From assembly GCA_963969345.1 (NCBI GenBank), contig OZ017766.1, positions 12,586,001 to 12,650,000 on the forward strand: a stretch of DNA of 64,000 bases, in the 5' to 3' direction. The DNA comes from Turbatrix aceti. Taxonomy: Eukaryota > Nematoda > Chromadorea > Rhabditida > Panagrolaimidae. The notes below the pieces were generated by a model. It was not told the origin of the DNA, did no database searches, and saw nothing but the letters and a program-made list of their open reading frames with translations. Positions within the stretch are counted from its first letter, which is position 1; every line of letters starts with the position of its first letter. This document shows positions 1 through 11,518 of this stretch, one piece after another. Made by a program: the position numbers and the translations under genes.

Positions 1-3000
1 AACCAATTTTTCTTTATAACAAAATTTTTTTGGAATATTGTAGCCCAGCACAATATTTATTCAGCGGCATCTGTTACAACCGGATAAAAAAGGGAAAAAA
101 ATGTTTGCATGCTGCATTCCTTTAAATACACATGTTTTACATTTTGATGCCAAATATCTTGGGTTTAAAAAATAAAGAATAAAAGACAATGGTGTTGACA
201 CAAATGTTCTGCTTTCTGCGCGCGTTTTATACAAAATCGAAAGTAACGTTTTGAACAGAAATTATTTAAAAAAATAGTTCTAATTTCGTTAAAAATCACA
301 TTTAAAAAATCGTAACAAAATTTAGTAAACACACGTTTATTTAAACCATTCCAGTTTGACATGTCTTTTCACAATAAACTTTTTTTACATTTAAATTAGA
401 AACAACGAAAAATGAAAATTACGTTTCAAAATGTAAAATTTAGAAAAAGTCATCTTTGTTTGTTTTAATTTTTGTTGCATGCATTTTGCACTTAAAGTGA
501 TTTTAGATGGACCTAAAGAGATCAAACTGGGCTTAATCGGATGACAAAAACCAGACCTGGTCAGGCCGGCCGTTAAGGTATTAAAATTTTAATTTCCTAC
601 AAACATCGTCCAAATTAGTGCAAACAAGCGTGCAAAAATTAGTGATGTAATCACATTTTTTAAAACAACATTTCAACACTCCTTAAATCTACATACATTC
701 CATAATTCATACATACCACCCTTAAGAGGAAGACAGACGATGATGGATAATCCTCACCCCCCCCCAAACAACAAAAAAAAAAGAAATCCAATGCGCAACG
801 TCTATCATCCCTTCACTCTTCCTCTCGGACACTGACTGACCACCCGACTAACTGCCTAACTGATTTTGATTTATCCGAGGGCAGACGCACTCCTGCCTGC
901 GCGCTAGGCAAGCAAGCAACATCCCTTTGGATCTTGAATAACAGAATAGACATCCAAACAGCCAAAAACGACGTGTTATGCTGTCTTGAATGACAAAATC
1001 AGGATTTTGTCTGCATACTACGCAACCGACTTGTATGCACATTTGTCCGTCAGTCAATCGCTCATCGTTAATCGCGATTATGTCAAAAACAGGATAAACA
1101 CGGAGTGAAGATGAACAAGGTTGCATCTATCCCTCTCCAAAGTTGAACAAAAATTAGCTAAAGTTAGGAAATTGCGTGAGAAAAAAAGCCCATTAAAAAC
1201 CAAACCGACTGATAATCATCGAATTAGGAAAAAGAATAGGGATGTGAGGTAATATCCTGCGATTTTTTATCCCATTTGATTTTTAGAAGCAATCACTGTT
1301 ACCGCGGTTATGAAAAAAAACACTAGTGGAGATAAAAACAGGTATCTTTTAGGGCATAGACAAAAAACATGACTGAATAGAAAATTTATATTATACATTT
1401 AATTTAATACCCATTGCCTGCCCCAAAAATTATTGTTATGGATAACGGAAATGAATTTATCCGGTTTTCGGTATTAAGGCAAAAAATATAAATATGCGGA
1501 TATCAGTTTCGACAAAAAAATATAATGGGCTAAAAAAACGACAAGCAAGAAAGGAAATTGTCAATCAGACATGAAAAAGAAAGGATGCAGGAAATCACTC
1601 TCGATCACATTATCGTATTTAATTTAGCGGTTTTTTTAAAGGATATAGGCATTACAAATGCAATAAAAAAATTACCCGAAGTAAAAAAATTCGGAAATTG
1701 TTTTTTCTTTTGTCAGAAGCCGAAAAGCAACAAAAAGAAAGCCGCTACAAAAAAATCAGAAACTGTCAACAGTCTTAAAAACAATTCAAAATTTTTTGAA
1801 ACGTACTTGTTTAATTTTGTTTGCAAACAAAGCCAAATTTTTTTACGTGAGAAAAAAAATTAAACAAGTGATTAAAATATAATAATTTGTTTAATGTTTG
1901 TTAATTTTTGTTCGCGAACAAAAATGTTCGCGTCCGTTAGTTTTTTTTAAATTGCCTAAATGTTTGCGTTTGCTTTTTTTGCAACTTCAAAGTTATATAA
2001 ATTTTTTTTTCAATTACCGATAGGCAAAATTTTATTTTAGGCAAATTCAAACAAAATTGCTCATTGAAGCGAAATAAAACGGATTAGAGCCTAAAACGTC
2101 AAAATACCTGATTTATTTTTTTTCAGCAAATAAAAATTTAGTTCTTCTAGTCAAAAAAAGTATAGGGCAACGCTAACTAAATTGTTTGTTCTTACGTCCA
2201 AAAACGGGTTTGGTTTGTCGCCTGCCTTTGTCTCTGCTGTGCATCAGAGTAGACTAGAACTCCGCAGTTGAGTCGTTAAGCCGATGCTCTTCGCACGTGC
2301 CTCCTCTTCCACCCCCCCCCCCCCCCAAAGTTTCCTGTGGGGTGATGTGGACCAGAAGTGGAGCCTGGAGAGGGTGAGACAGACTCGTCATGAAAACAAC
2401 CAGTCAAACAAAAACTCTTCATAAACTTTTTTTTAGTTCTGTTCCGTTAGATGGTCTCCAAAAGTTTTATAAATTTATGCAAAACACTTATTTGGCTAGC
2501 TGGCAGGGGATTATTTTTTTTCGACGGAAAAGTAAACTAAAGGGGTGTTTGGGTAATTTGATTTGCAAACAATTTGAACGTTAATGTTTTTTTTGAAGGA
2601 GAAAAACATTTTGGAGAAAAAAATGCACGGGCAAGAAAAAATAAATCTACAAAATTTTTGAAAAGCTCAAATCAAAATGGTAGTTTTGAACATCAAATTT
2701 TTGTTTCGCCAACAAACACGAACAAATTTACAATTGTATATTTATTATTTATAACATAAGAAATGAGGAATTTTTTTTGTAAAAAAATGCATTCTTTGCG
2801 AACAAATATATTAATGAAAAATGTATTCACGAACAAACATGAGCAAACGCATAAAAAAATTTCTGCCATGGACCACACACATCGCTAAAAAAATTACAAA
2901 GAAAAAAAATTTCCTGGATGTCAGAATGGCATTGCTTGGCTTGGCAGTCGCACTTTTATGCACCCCAAAAATATATAATAGCTGACCATCCAACATAATT

Positions 3001-5420
3001 GTCTTTTCCCCCTCCGTAAATCTAAGCAAAAATCGCATGAAAAAATTAAACCTATTTTTTTACAATAAAATCCCAAAAAAAAGATCAAACCAACCGAAAA
3101 CTAAAAACCTTTCAACCCCCCCCCCCCTGTTTTTTTGATGCACTTCCGATTAAAAAAGCTCCAAGTTTATTTTCTGTGTCGAAAATAATAATCTGACTTC
3201 TTTTTTAGGGCAGCCCAAAAAAAGAAACCTTTCAAATATGTCGAATTGAAACAAGATGATGTCACATCTCCATCCATCTGTCGACTGTTTTTTTTCTTCC
3301 CTCAGGGCGAGGGAGGGAAAAGTACACGAACAAACACCACCAAAGAGAGGTGTTTTTGTCGTCTGCAATGCCCGAGTCCGATTTTTGGTAATTCTCTTTG
3401 TGGATGGATAAATGAATGGTTTGAAGACATAATTGGTTTCGTTTCTTCCATTTAAGGATAGGAAGAGTGTGATTGAAAAGGACTAAGATCTCTTTTGAGA
3501 CGACTTTTTAAATCAAACTACACAACAAAATGGGACAAAAGAAAGTATGGAAGAAATTGAAAAGATGTTTTTTAAGAGATATAAAATGTTTTTCATTGCA
3601 CTGGGTTTCAATTTTTTTATAGACAAATTTGAGCTGGAAGGAAAATAAAAAAAATAAAAAACAAAGATAAAAATATTTTGCATCTAGTTGAATTTGAACC
3701 TGATACCTTTGTTTAAAAAAAAGTTGGCAGTAGCTAATGCGCCATGTGAACAAAAATATTTATTTTTTTTAATAATATTTTTAATCTAATTTTTACATAC
3801 AAATTGCAATAAAAATTCATGTTGCAGTACCAGAACGAACTTCTTCAAAAAAGAATTGTCAAAATCAAAACCAGTTCAAACAAGACTCATAAGAACTCTT
3901 TTGTTCCATTGTTTTAACGTGTAACAACAAACACACAACAAACATACATATCATATCAAATTACAAAGAAACCGAATTCTCCCCCCCAAATTACATACAT
4001 ACCTGTTCGATGACCAAGACCAACCCCCAATGATTCATCATAGCGGTAATGTCCAGTCGTCCTCTTCCGTTTTCGCGCATCTCACACAGCCCAGCCAGCC
4101 GGTCAGCAAGCAGGAAAAAGCAAGAAACAAGCACCGGCTGGTGAAGAAGGTGTCGACATGTTTACCATGTTTACCTATCTCCGGTAAAGTCAGTTTAGTT
4201 GATTGATGGATGCCACGCGAACGGTAGCTTTTGATGAGACAAGTGGAAGGTTGTCGAAAAACTGACAAGGATAAGGGGATTCTATTATATTTGTCTGTTT
4301 TCGACAAGTGGCACTAATCAACATTCGAGAGCACCTAAACAAGGACCACCTTGCGAGGTGGACAAACTTTGCGGACAAGAGGGAGGAAGGCTGTCAGGTT
4401 TTTTTGAACAGTGTGTAATTTTTTTTGTAATGAATTAAAAATTTGTGGACTTTAATTCTGGAACAAAAAAAACTTTCACGCTTGCATGTGAACGTATTCG
4501 ATGTTTTATGTTCGATGCTTTTTTTTAAATTTATTTGTCCGCGAACAAGATAAAATGTTTTAAAGAAATAAGACTAAAAATGTTTTTCAAAAAAACACAA
4601 ATAATTTTTTTTAATTAATCAAAAAAAACAAAAAAAACTTTGTTATTTTGGGTTCGTTTACAAAAACGGTCAAAAATGTTTGTTTACATTCGATATTTTT
4701 ATAAAAATTATCAAAACGTTCGTGTGTTTTTTTTTTCATTTTTTTACAAAACATAAATCCAATTTGTCAAAACCAAACAATTCTCACCATTTTATGGAAC
4801 AACATTTTCCGATTCACATAAATATTAGCGACAAGGTAGTATCTATTATAGAAACAGGGTGAAAGCAAAATGAACACAAAACAACAAGTGGAAAACGATG
4901 GCGATTTGTCATAGAAATGACAAATTGTTGGTTACGTACAATCATCATCCGCATCGTCCTTTGACACCCGCAATTTGCAATTGTCATCCAAACGACTAGC
5001 ATGTTGTTGTTTGGAGGAAGCAGGCTGCAGGTGCATTTAAATCGGGGCAACATAAACGGTGAACGGTGATGATTTTAATTCAGGGGTTCAACCGCTTTTT
5101 TTTTCATTTTTTAATCGTTGACAATTGCGGTAAAAAATGTCAAAAAAAGTTTTGGAGAAAGAAAATAATTTAGCCGTGTGTTTAAAAAAATGTAGAAAAA
5201 TGAAATATTTATGAATAATTTATTAAAATTCACAGCTTTGAGCGTTCTGCAAAGAAATGCACATGACGTCATCTGAGGAAAGAAGTTTCCTCAAAAAAAT
5301 TAAAAGTATATTTAAAAAATTGTGGCCAACCAAATCTAAAACGACCATAATCCGGAACGAAAATCAATTTTTTTTATAACGTTGAAGTAAAATAATTTTA
5401 TCCTTATTTAAAATTGTATT
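1..5420. other. AT-rich non-coding stretch
   Basis: I see no supportable gene. Open frames are short, low-complexity and without a recognisable domain. The stretch holds long A and T runs, a C-run at about 2309-2327 and another near 3116-3127, and several copies of a palindromic motif around GTTCGCGAAC (near 1910-1930 and 4545). More balanced patches at about 780-1130, 3990-4390 and 4900-5060 could be regulatory or untranslated DNA, but nothing in them identifies a function. A degenerate tRNA-like sequence at about 3668-3748 is listed separately. Confidence 0.6.
3668..3748 (-). other. Degenerate tRNA-like sequence
   Basis: On the minus strand an A-box-like TGGCGCATTAGC is followed about 45 bases later by a B-box-like GGTTCAAATTC. 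The distance fits an internal RNA polymerase III promoter, but a T-run interrupts the middle and no acceptor stem can be paired. It is either a decayed tRNA copy or the head of a tRNA-derived SINE. It is unlikely to be a working tRNA. Confidence 0.25.
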
Positions 5421-5424
5421 TTTA

Positions 5425-5505
5425 TAAGATCGGTATTTATTATTTTTTTTTTACATAAATTCCGATCTTATAAAAATCTGTATTTATGTAAAAAAAAATA
5501 ATTAA
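5425..5505. repeat. AT-rich nested hairpin
   Basis: ATAAGATCGG at about 5425 pairs with CCGATCTTAT at about 5462. A second arm, ATTATT followed by a T-run and ACATAAA, pairs with TTTATGTA plus an A-run and ATAAT at about 5482-5504. The two stems compete for overlapping sequence. It lies directly left of an RTE fragment and may be the remains of an older insertion site. Confidence 0.45.
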
Positions 5506-5548
5506 CAAATAAAAAAATAAAAATAAAAAAATAAAAAAAAAATAAAAC

Positions 5549-5873
5549 TGGGCGGCGCTTGACTCCATCGGCGTGGATCCCGGCATCACCGAACTTGTGC
5601 GATGGCTGTATGCAGCTGGAAACTCGGCAGTCAAAGTCGGCGACAGGACGGCGGAGCGTATCGCCTTGCCGACAGGACGGCGGAGTACGGCAAGGCGATA
5701 CGCTGAGCCCGCTAATCTTCATCCTAGTTCTCCATGGGAAAGAAGAAATCGCGACCAAAACGAATCGAGACATTTACACCTACGTGGACATCATTCGTAC
5801 CTCCTAACATCTGGTCTAATGATAACTAACCACTGAGTAATGGTGAAATAAATAAATAAATAAATAAGATCAG
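5549..5873 (+). mobile_element. RTE-like retroelement fragment, broken
   Basis: The translation shows part of a non-LTR reverse transcriptase: a WAALDSIGVDPGI stretch, then VKVGDRTAERIALPTG, and in another frame GVRQGDTLSPLIFILVL, which is the usual RT motif before the catalytic YADD. The two parts are in different frames because of a small insertion near 5690. The catalytic YADD region is missing: soon after GVRQGD the sequence jumps to a 3' tail with CCACTGAGTAATGG followed by an AAAT microsatellite. This is an internally deleted, frameshifted relic. Its tail sequence recurs in inverted orientation at 11483-11518. Confidence 0.75.
5655..5705. repeat. 17 bp inverted repeat inside the RT fragment
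   Basis: AGCGTATCGCCTTGCCG and its exact reverse complement CGGCAAGGCGATACGCT are separated by about 17 bases. The element is within the coding remnant of the RTE-like fragment, at the point where the reading frame shifts. Confidence 0.7.
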
Positions 5874-5879
5874 AATTAT

Positions 5880-7440
5880 TTACATCTATCAAAAAAGTGC
5901 CACAACCACCAAAATCCTACATATTGTTTTCTTCCCCAAAACTATTCAAAGTTGAGTAAAAAAAGATTTTTACGCTCAAAAGTAACAGGACAACATAAAT
6001 AAGCAAAAGTGCATTGGTAGTCCACGGCCTCATCTTCGGTGGTGGCACGACAACCAGAATGCGCGCAAACAGACCACCGAAAATGAATGACAATAAAGAC
6101 AATGAATGAATGCGGATGAAAGTGACTGAAGTCAGTAGTCAGCAACACGGGTATGTTGTACTAAATATCTAGTAGAATGGACTACCGCCGGTCAGTCAGT
6201 TTATTTGCCGTTTCCTTCTCTTGTGCCATGCGCTGCACAAAAGAAAGACAGGGGCGCAAACACATTGGCACGCTCTAGTGTTTCTGTCAGTCGGGGTGGT
6301 GTGTGAAAGTCAACGTATTTAAATAGAGAATCTCAACCGACATGGATTCATTCTCATTGGTCACTTTTCTGTCACCTGCATTGTTTTGTTCAACAACAAA
6401 AATGATTTCTTGTCGAAACTTTTTTTCGGCCAACGACAAAAAAAAGACGGCTACAAGTGTTGTAGAACACAATGGAGACGATGTTTGTTTATGGCATTTA
6501 GTATTTAGAAACCGGGGATGAGCCGATGTTGCTGATTGGTTTTCTAGGTTTAAAATTGATGGGAAAATTTTTGGTAACCTTAGTTGAGGCCAAATATGGG
6601 ATAATGTTTGCGTTTGTTCGTGTTCGTTTGCAAACATTTCAAAAAAAGTTCTCATTAATTCGCGAACGGGTCAAAAGTATTTTCGTTCGTTTCTGTTTGT
6701 TCGCGAACAGGTTAAAAAAGTTCGCGTTTGTTTACGAACAAGTCAAAAATGCTTGTGTTTATACAATTTGAAAAAATACTATCGTGTTTGTGAATCAAAA
6801 AAAACACCGTCTACAAAAACTACCGTATCTACATACCGTAATCTAAACAAAATAACTTTTGGCACTTTATCACATAAATTACGTCACCCATCATCAACCT
6901 CAACCTCACTTCGTCAATCAAACACAACCTCCTTCAAAGAGTTACTCTTACCCTTGCGCATTAGAGTCAATTACTCTAACACTGCCCACTGACCACCCAA
7001 GTCACCCCCCCCCCCCCTTCTAATATTTATTTGGGATAGATGAACCGGACCCGACGGACACAAACACTTGCACGGATTGGCTTTCGAGTGACTAAATAAA
7101 TTATCCTTTGACTAAATACTTTTGCCAACCAAAAATGAAATTTAACCATGCCGTAGGCCAAAAAGGCGCAAGACATGGACTGAAAAGGAATGAAAATGAC
7201 CACTACGACTGAGATTGCGCATTTGTGCAAGCAAGAAATGCAATTGCAATTGTTACTGAAAATTTATGCACAATTGAGGAAAGGAAGGAGACAGTATATC
7301 GCCGGTTAACGATATTATAACAAATTTTAAAATAAATATATTTTCATGAAAATGAATATTTATTCAAAAGGTGTGATTTATGAGAGGTTGATAATTAATA
7401 AATTGGCGATAGCACTACTATAAACAAAAAAATTTAAAAC
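5880..7440. other. Intergenic AT-rich DNA
   Basis: No gene is supported. The stretch holds a balanced-composition patch at 6000-6300, a cluster of TTCGCGAACA-type motifs at 6600-6750 that creates short open frames on both strands, and a C-run at about 7004-7018. Confidence 0.55.
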
Positions 7441-7545
7441 CGCGCAAAAGTTTGACCGGGTGAGTTTTTCACGTTCAGGCTACGATATCATTTTTTTGCA
7501 AAATAAATTACAGAAAGAAAGAGAGCAATAACAACAATAGTGTAA
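7441..7545. repeat. Direct repeat, copy 1 (~110 bp)
   Basis: It begins GCGCAAAAG, contains TTTTTCACGTT, GGC and ACGATATCATTTTTTT, then AAATTACAG and a purine-rich AGAGCAA run. A diverged copy in the same orientation lies at about 8752-8870. The two copies flank a truncated RTE element and a satellite patch. Confidence 0.65.
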
Positions 7546-7580
7546 AAATAATCGACAATAATTTTTTTAGATTAAAAAAA

Positions 7581-7836
7581 AATCGCTCGCGACGACCGAC
7601 GACTACAACTGGGCAGTCCGACTGTCAGACTGGCGTTCTACAGAAGACTACGTGGAAGCCCAGCGACCCCTAGGACGACCACGCATGCGCTGGACCGACG
7701 ACCTTGCCATTGCCTACAACGCTGCCACCAAAGACTTTGACTTCAGACGTATTGTTTTTCTTTGATGACGATCCCAGTGATTATATAATCCCGTGTGTAT
7801 GAGTAAGAGAAATAAATTGAAAATTGAATTTGAATG
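7581..7836 (+). mobile_element. 5'-truncated RTE 3' end
   Basis: An uninterrupted reading frame from about 7583 to the stop at 7763-7765 gives the C-terminus of an RTE-type polyprotein, including GRPRMRWTDDLAIAYNAA and ending FDFRRIVFL. About 70 bases of 3' UTR follow, ending in a TTGAA-rich tail. It matches the 3' end of the larger element at 60103-60507 closely, with only scattered substitutions, so the two are members of one family. This copy keeps under 260 bp, the usual result of incomplete target-primed reverse transcription. Without the RT domain it cannot move itself. Confidence 0.85.
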
Positions 7837-7984
7837 ATTTTTTTAAAGATTTCTTTTGCTGAATTATTTATAAAACAACAAACATGTCACTTTGTAAAAA
7901 ATCGATCATGACTTGTATAAGCAGTCGTCTTGTCGCCCACGCAATAGCAGATAAATTTGACAATTGTCGAGCTGAACTAGACTG

Positions 7985-8420
7985 CGGATTTTAAAAAAGT
8001 TTTGGTCCAAAACAGGGATAGCCTTTTTATTTCTTTGTCATCTTTTACTATCTAGTTTTTTTCCCATGCGTTCAAACGAAAACTCATCTAAAATATGTAG
8101 GTCGAATTGATCGGTTACATGCCATTCACACCTTTTCTTTACTCAGACTGGATAGATTATGGACGAAAACTTGTCCGACTTTTTCTTTTCTTTTTGCTGT
8201 TCGAACCGTAATTTTTTCCCATGCGTTTTCCCAAACTTGTTGGCTTTTTCTCTTCTTTGTCATATTTTATGTACTTTTTGAACGTAGCTTTTTTCCCATG
8301 CTTTAATACTATCTGAACCGTAATGTCATAGACTCAGTCAGTCAACAAAAAACTTAACGGGAATGCAAAGCCTTGTATGGACCCCAAGTTTTGCAAGTTT
8401 TGGTCCAAAAGTCATTTTTT
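7985..8420. repeat. Satellite patch A (~150 bp units)
   Basis: Diverged repeat units contain the landmarks TTTTGGTCCAAAAC, TTTTTTCCCATGCGTT and AAAATATGTAGGTC. About two and a half units are visible. The same landmarks recur in the clearer array at 10816-11460. Confidence 0.65.
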
Positions 8421-8750
8421 CGGGTTGTTTATTATGTTTACAGGCAAAAAATTTTTATCAAGTTTCTATCTACCAGGGTAGTCAAAATTTGCGCAAAATC
8501 ACCGCGGTAGTCGAAGTTTTACCGCGGTAGTCAGCATGGACTGCACCAAGCTACATAAATAGGTAGTACACGAAACAATATGCGTTTTTTTGTACGTAGA
8601 AATGAAAACTCAACTTTTTTTTTCAGAACGCGTTTATCGTCTAAAATGCTGACAACAACACACAATTGTTTGCGCGTTTTGAAAAAAAAGCATTTTTCAT
8701 TACTGATGCCCTTTTGTAAACGTGCATAAAAAATCCGCAAAGAAATTCAC
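8421..8750. other. AT-rich DNA without gene
   Basis: Nothing coding is supported. A short doubled motif, CCGCGGTAGTC, occurs twice near 8500-8535. Confidence 0.5.
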
Positions 8751-8751
8751 T

Positions 8752-8870
8752 GCGCAAAAAGTTGGTCTGGGTGGTAAATTGGTCACCGGTTGATTTTTTC
8801 ACGTTAAGGCAACGATATCATTTTTTTCACAACAAATTACAGTAAGAATGAAGAGCAACAACAGCAACAG
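8752..8870. repeat. Direct repeat, copy 2
   Basis: Diverged second copy of the 7441-7545 segment, sharing TTTTTTCACGTTAAGGCAAC and ACGATATCATTTTTTT plus the AAATTACAG and AGAGCAACAAC tail. Confidence 0.65.
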
Positions 8871-8879
8871 TTCCATTAA

Positions 8880-10810
8880 AAAAAAGCGCGACTGTGGAAA
8901 CGGAATCATTTGTTTTAAAAAATCATTTTAGTGACGTTCGAATAAACCAACTTGTATTAAATCAAATGCATGTACTTTTTCAAACCGTCTTCTTCCTAGA
9001 TTTGTTTTGGATTTTCATGACGAGTTCCTTTTTCAAATTTCTGAAAAATCAAATTTAAGAATGCGATTCTGTCGCAATCACAAACCGAGTGGAGAGGACG
9101 GACAGAAACGTTGAATCACTAAAGAGAGAGTTGGGAAGCGTTTTTTATGTAAAAAAATACAAAGCGAAATTCGGTTTGCACATTTTTTCTGCCAAGACTG
9201 ATGCGAATTGTCTAAAAAAAGTTTTTTATATAAAAAAATAACATTTCTGACAACTATTTTTTTAGCATGATCTGTGAAGCTTTTTTGTGGGTCATGAATA
9301 TTCTGTCTTTTTAAAACCATTTTGACAAACGAGCTCATGACAAATGCATCTTTATTATTGTTGGTTTGAAGTTGGACGTGTTTATTTATTTTTTTGGCGT
9401 CTTTCAGAGGTGAAATAATTTTCTTTAGTAGCTTCCTCATTTGTTCTTGCATTTATACGTTCTGTTTTTTTCTTCTTTGGTGTTTTTTTTGGAAAACAGA
9501 GGGATGATTATCTTGTTTTGATGATAAAGCCTTTTGCACTATACGCCTAAAATTTATTATGTATTTATATTTATATTTATTCATCCGTGTTGTTCTAGCA
9601 GCGAAATCGTCATAATTTTTCCGTTTTCTGTGTTAAAATTTTCAAAATTTGTGTACTTTTAAATAAAAGAAAAATATTTAAACGAATTATAAAAATAACC
9701 TGTTCATTGTTCGTTTGTGTTCGTTTGCGAACGATATATACAATTCTGTTCGCTCATTCTTATTTTACCAATTATACCTAGACATTTTCCAGAAAAAGCT
9801 TTGAGTGTTTCGATCCACAAAATCAGCCAACTGACTTGGCCATGGTAATCTGATACGAGGAACTTTGATGACATGCATTATTGAACTGTGACAATGTGTA
9901 ACGAGTAATGATCGACATCGATGACAAGGTTTGTAAATTTTATGTATGTATTTTATTTCAAGATGCTGTAAAATTTATAAATTAAATTTGTTGTTTTTAA
10001 AAAAAGTTAAAAAACTTTTAAAAACAACAAATTCTTTTTTTCTACAACTAAAAAAAAAGTTGGTGTAAATTAACATACAAATTTTTTTGTAATCTTATGT
10101 AATATTTATTTGACAAGGAAAAACTAACTTTTAAAAAAAAAGTTCGAAGACTTGAGTTGGTTTATGCATTTTAAAAATGTTTTTTTTGACTCGTCTGTCT
10201 TTTTTGTCTTTTTAGGTTATGGGTTTTGTTTCAAGATACGTAAAATATAAAACAGCTTCCCCATCAAACGAACATGAACAAAACACGTAAAGGAAAAAAT
10301 ACTCGGGCAAAATTTTGCACTTGTTTACAAATTGTTAAAAATGTAGCGTCCGTATGATTTTTTAAAATTCTTGCTTGCTTTTTTAATTTGAAAATGTTAA
10401 TGTTTGTTTGTATAAAAACGACAAAGTTTCAATTGCCCTTTTTGTACAAGTGATATCACATTTAATTCGTCAATTTGTGACATTTTGTGATGAATTCATA
10501 CTTTTTTATTTTGATAATTATCACAAAACAGATCCATTAACTTTTTTCATGACAGCTTGTTTACAAATTTAAAAATTTTTTGAATACTCAAGTTGAAAGG
10601 TGTCTAAAATAAATATTGAAAAGCACAGAACATGTTTCGATTAATGTTCGTAGTTGTTGCTCCTTTTTTGCAATATTGCACTGAAAGGAAGTATTTTCTT
10701 CTTAAGAACTTATTTTTTTAAGCATAATTACTTTCACAGGCAAACACATCTGTGCAGGTGCAACTGAAATATTATAAATTGTATTTTTTTTCGTTCAAAG
10801 ATCGAAAACC
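8880..10810. other. Intergenic AT-rich DNA
   Basis: No gene is supported. A 124-codon minus-strand open frame at 9078-9452 has no recognisable domain, signal peptide or splice context, and I treat it as chance. Palindromic GTTCGTTTGCGAAC-type motifs are present near 9705-9735. Confidence 0.55.
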
Positions 10811-10815
10811 GAACT

Positions 10816-11460
10816 AAAATATGTAGGTCAAATTCACCTGTTACATTTTGTTCACACCTTTTTTTCCTTGGAATGGACTATGGACCACAAGTTTTGATCC
10901 AAAACTGTTCTGGCCTTTTCTTTTTTTTTGCTAGTTTTTACTTTTTGAACGTAATTTTTTCCTATACTTTTAAACGAAGGGCCATCTAAAATATGTAGGT
11001 CAAATTCATCTGTTACATGTTACACCTTTTCTACTTGCACTACACTATGGTCTGAAATGAGTCTGGCCTTTTCTTTTCTTTCCTAGCTTTTACTTTTTGA
11101 ACCGCAATTTTCTTTCCCAAGCGTAACCCATCTCAAATATGTAGGTCAAATATACCTGTTACAGATTGCTCACACCTTTAGTGTATTTGGATTGGACTAT
11201 GGACGATAAGTTCTGGTCCAAAAGTGGTCTGGTCATTTTTTACTTTTTGAACGTATTTTTTCCCATGCGTTGTTTAAAGATCTAAAATGTAGGTCAAATT
11301 CGTCGGTTACATGCGAATTTGACCTACGCACGGTGCAAAAAAAAAGCGCGGCATGCCATTCACACCTTTTCTTTACTCGGACTGGACTATGCACTAAAGC
11401 TTGTCTGAACTTTTCTTTTCTTTTTACTATTTAAATCGTAATTTTTTTTCCATGCGGTTC
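10816..11460. repeat. Satellite array B (~150-170 bp units)
   Basis: Four units are marked by TATGTAGGTCAAATTC or its variants at about 10816, 10987, 11132 and 11283. Each is followed by TTACATG or TTACATTTTG, CACACCTTT, GGACTATG, TTTTGGTCCAAAA variants, CTTTTCTTTTCTTT, TTTTTGAAC and TTTTCCCATGCG. Spacings are about 171, 148 and 150 bases. The last unit contains an inverted copy of its own landmark (GTAGGTCAAATTCG paired with CGAATTTGACCTAC), forming a 14 bp stem. The array reads as a small, old, diverged tandem repeat. Confidence 0.75.
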
Positions 11461-11482
11461 TAACTAGGAAACAAATATATGT

Positions 11483-11518
11483 ATTTATTTATTTATTTAT
11501 TTCACCATTACTCAGTGG
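11483..11518 (-). mobile_element. 3' tail of the 5.5 kb RTE-like family
   Basis: An ATTT microsatellite followed by CACCATTACTCAGTGG is the reverse complement of the tail at 5830-5870. Only the last ~35 bases of the element are recognisable, so it is an extremely short 5' truncation or a decayed copy. Confidence 0.6.

Noticed and set aside
848..1126. 92-codon minus-strand frame with several cysteines
   Set aside because: No signal peptide, domain or splice context; a frame of this length is expected by chance in a balanced patch.
9078..9452. 124-codon minus-strand frame
   Set aside because: Lysine-, phenylalanine- and asparagine-rich with no motif; consistent with translated AT-rich DNA.
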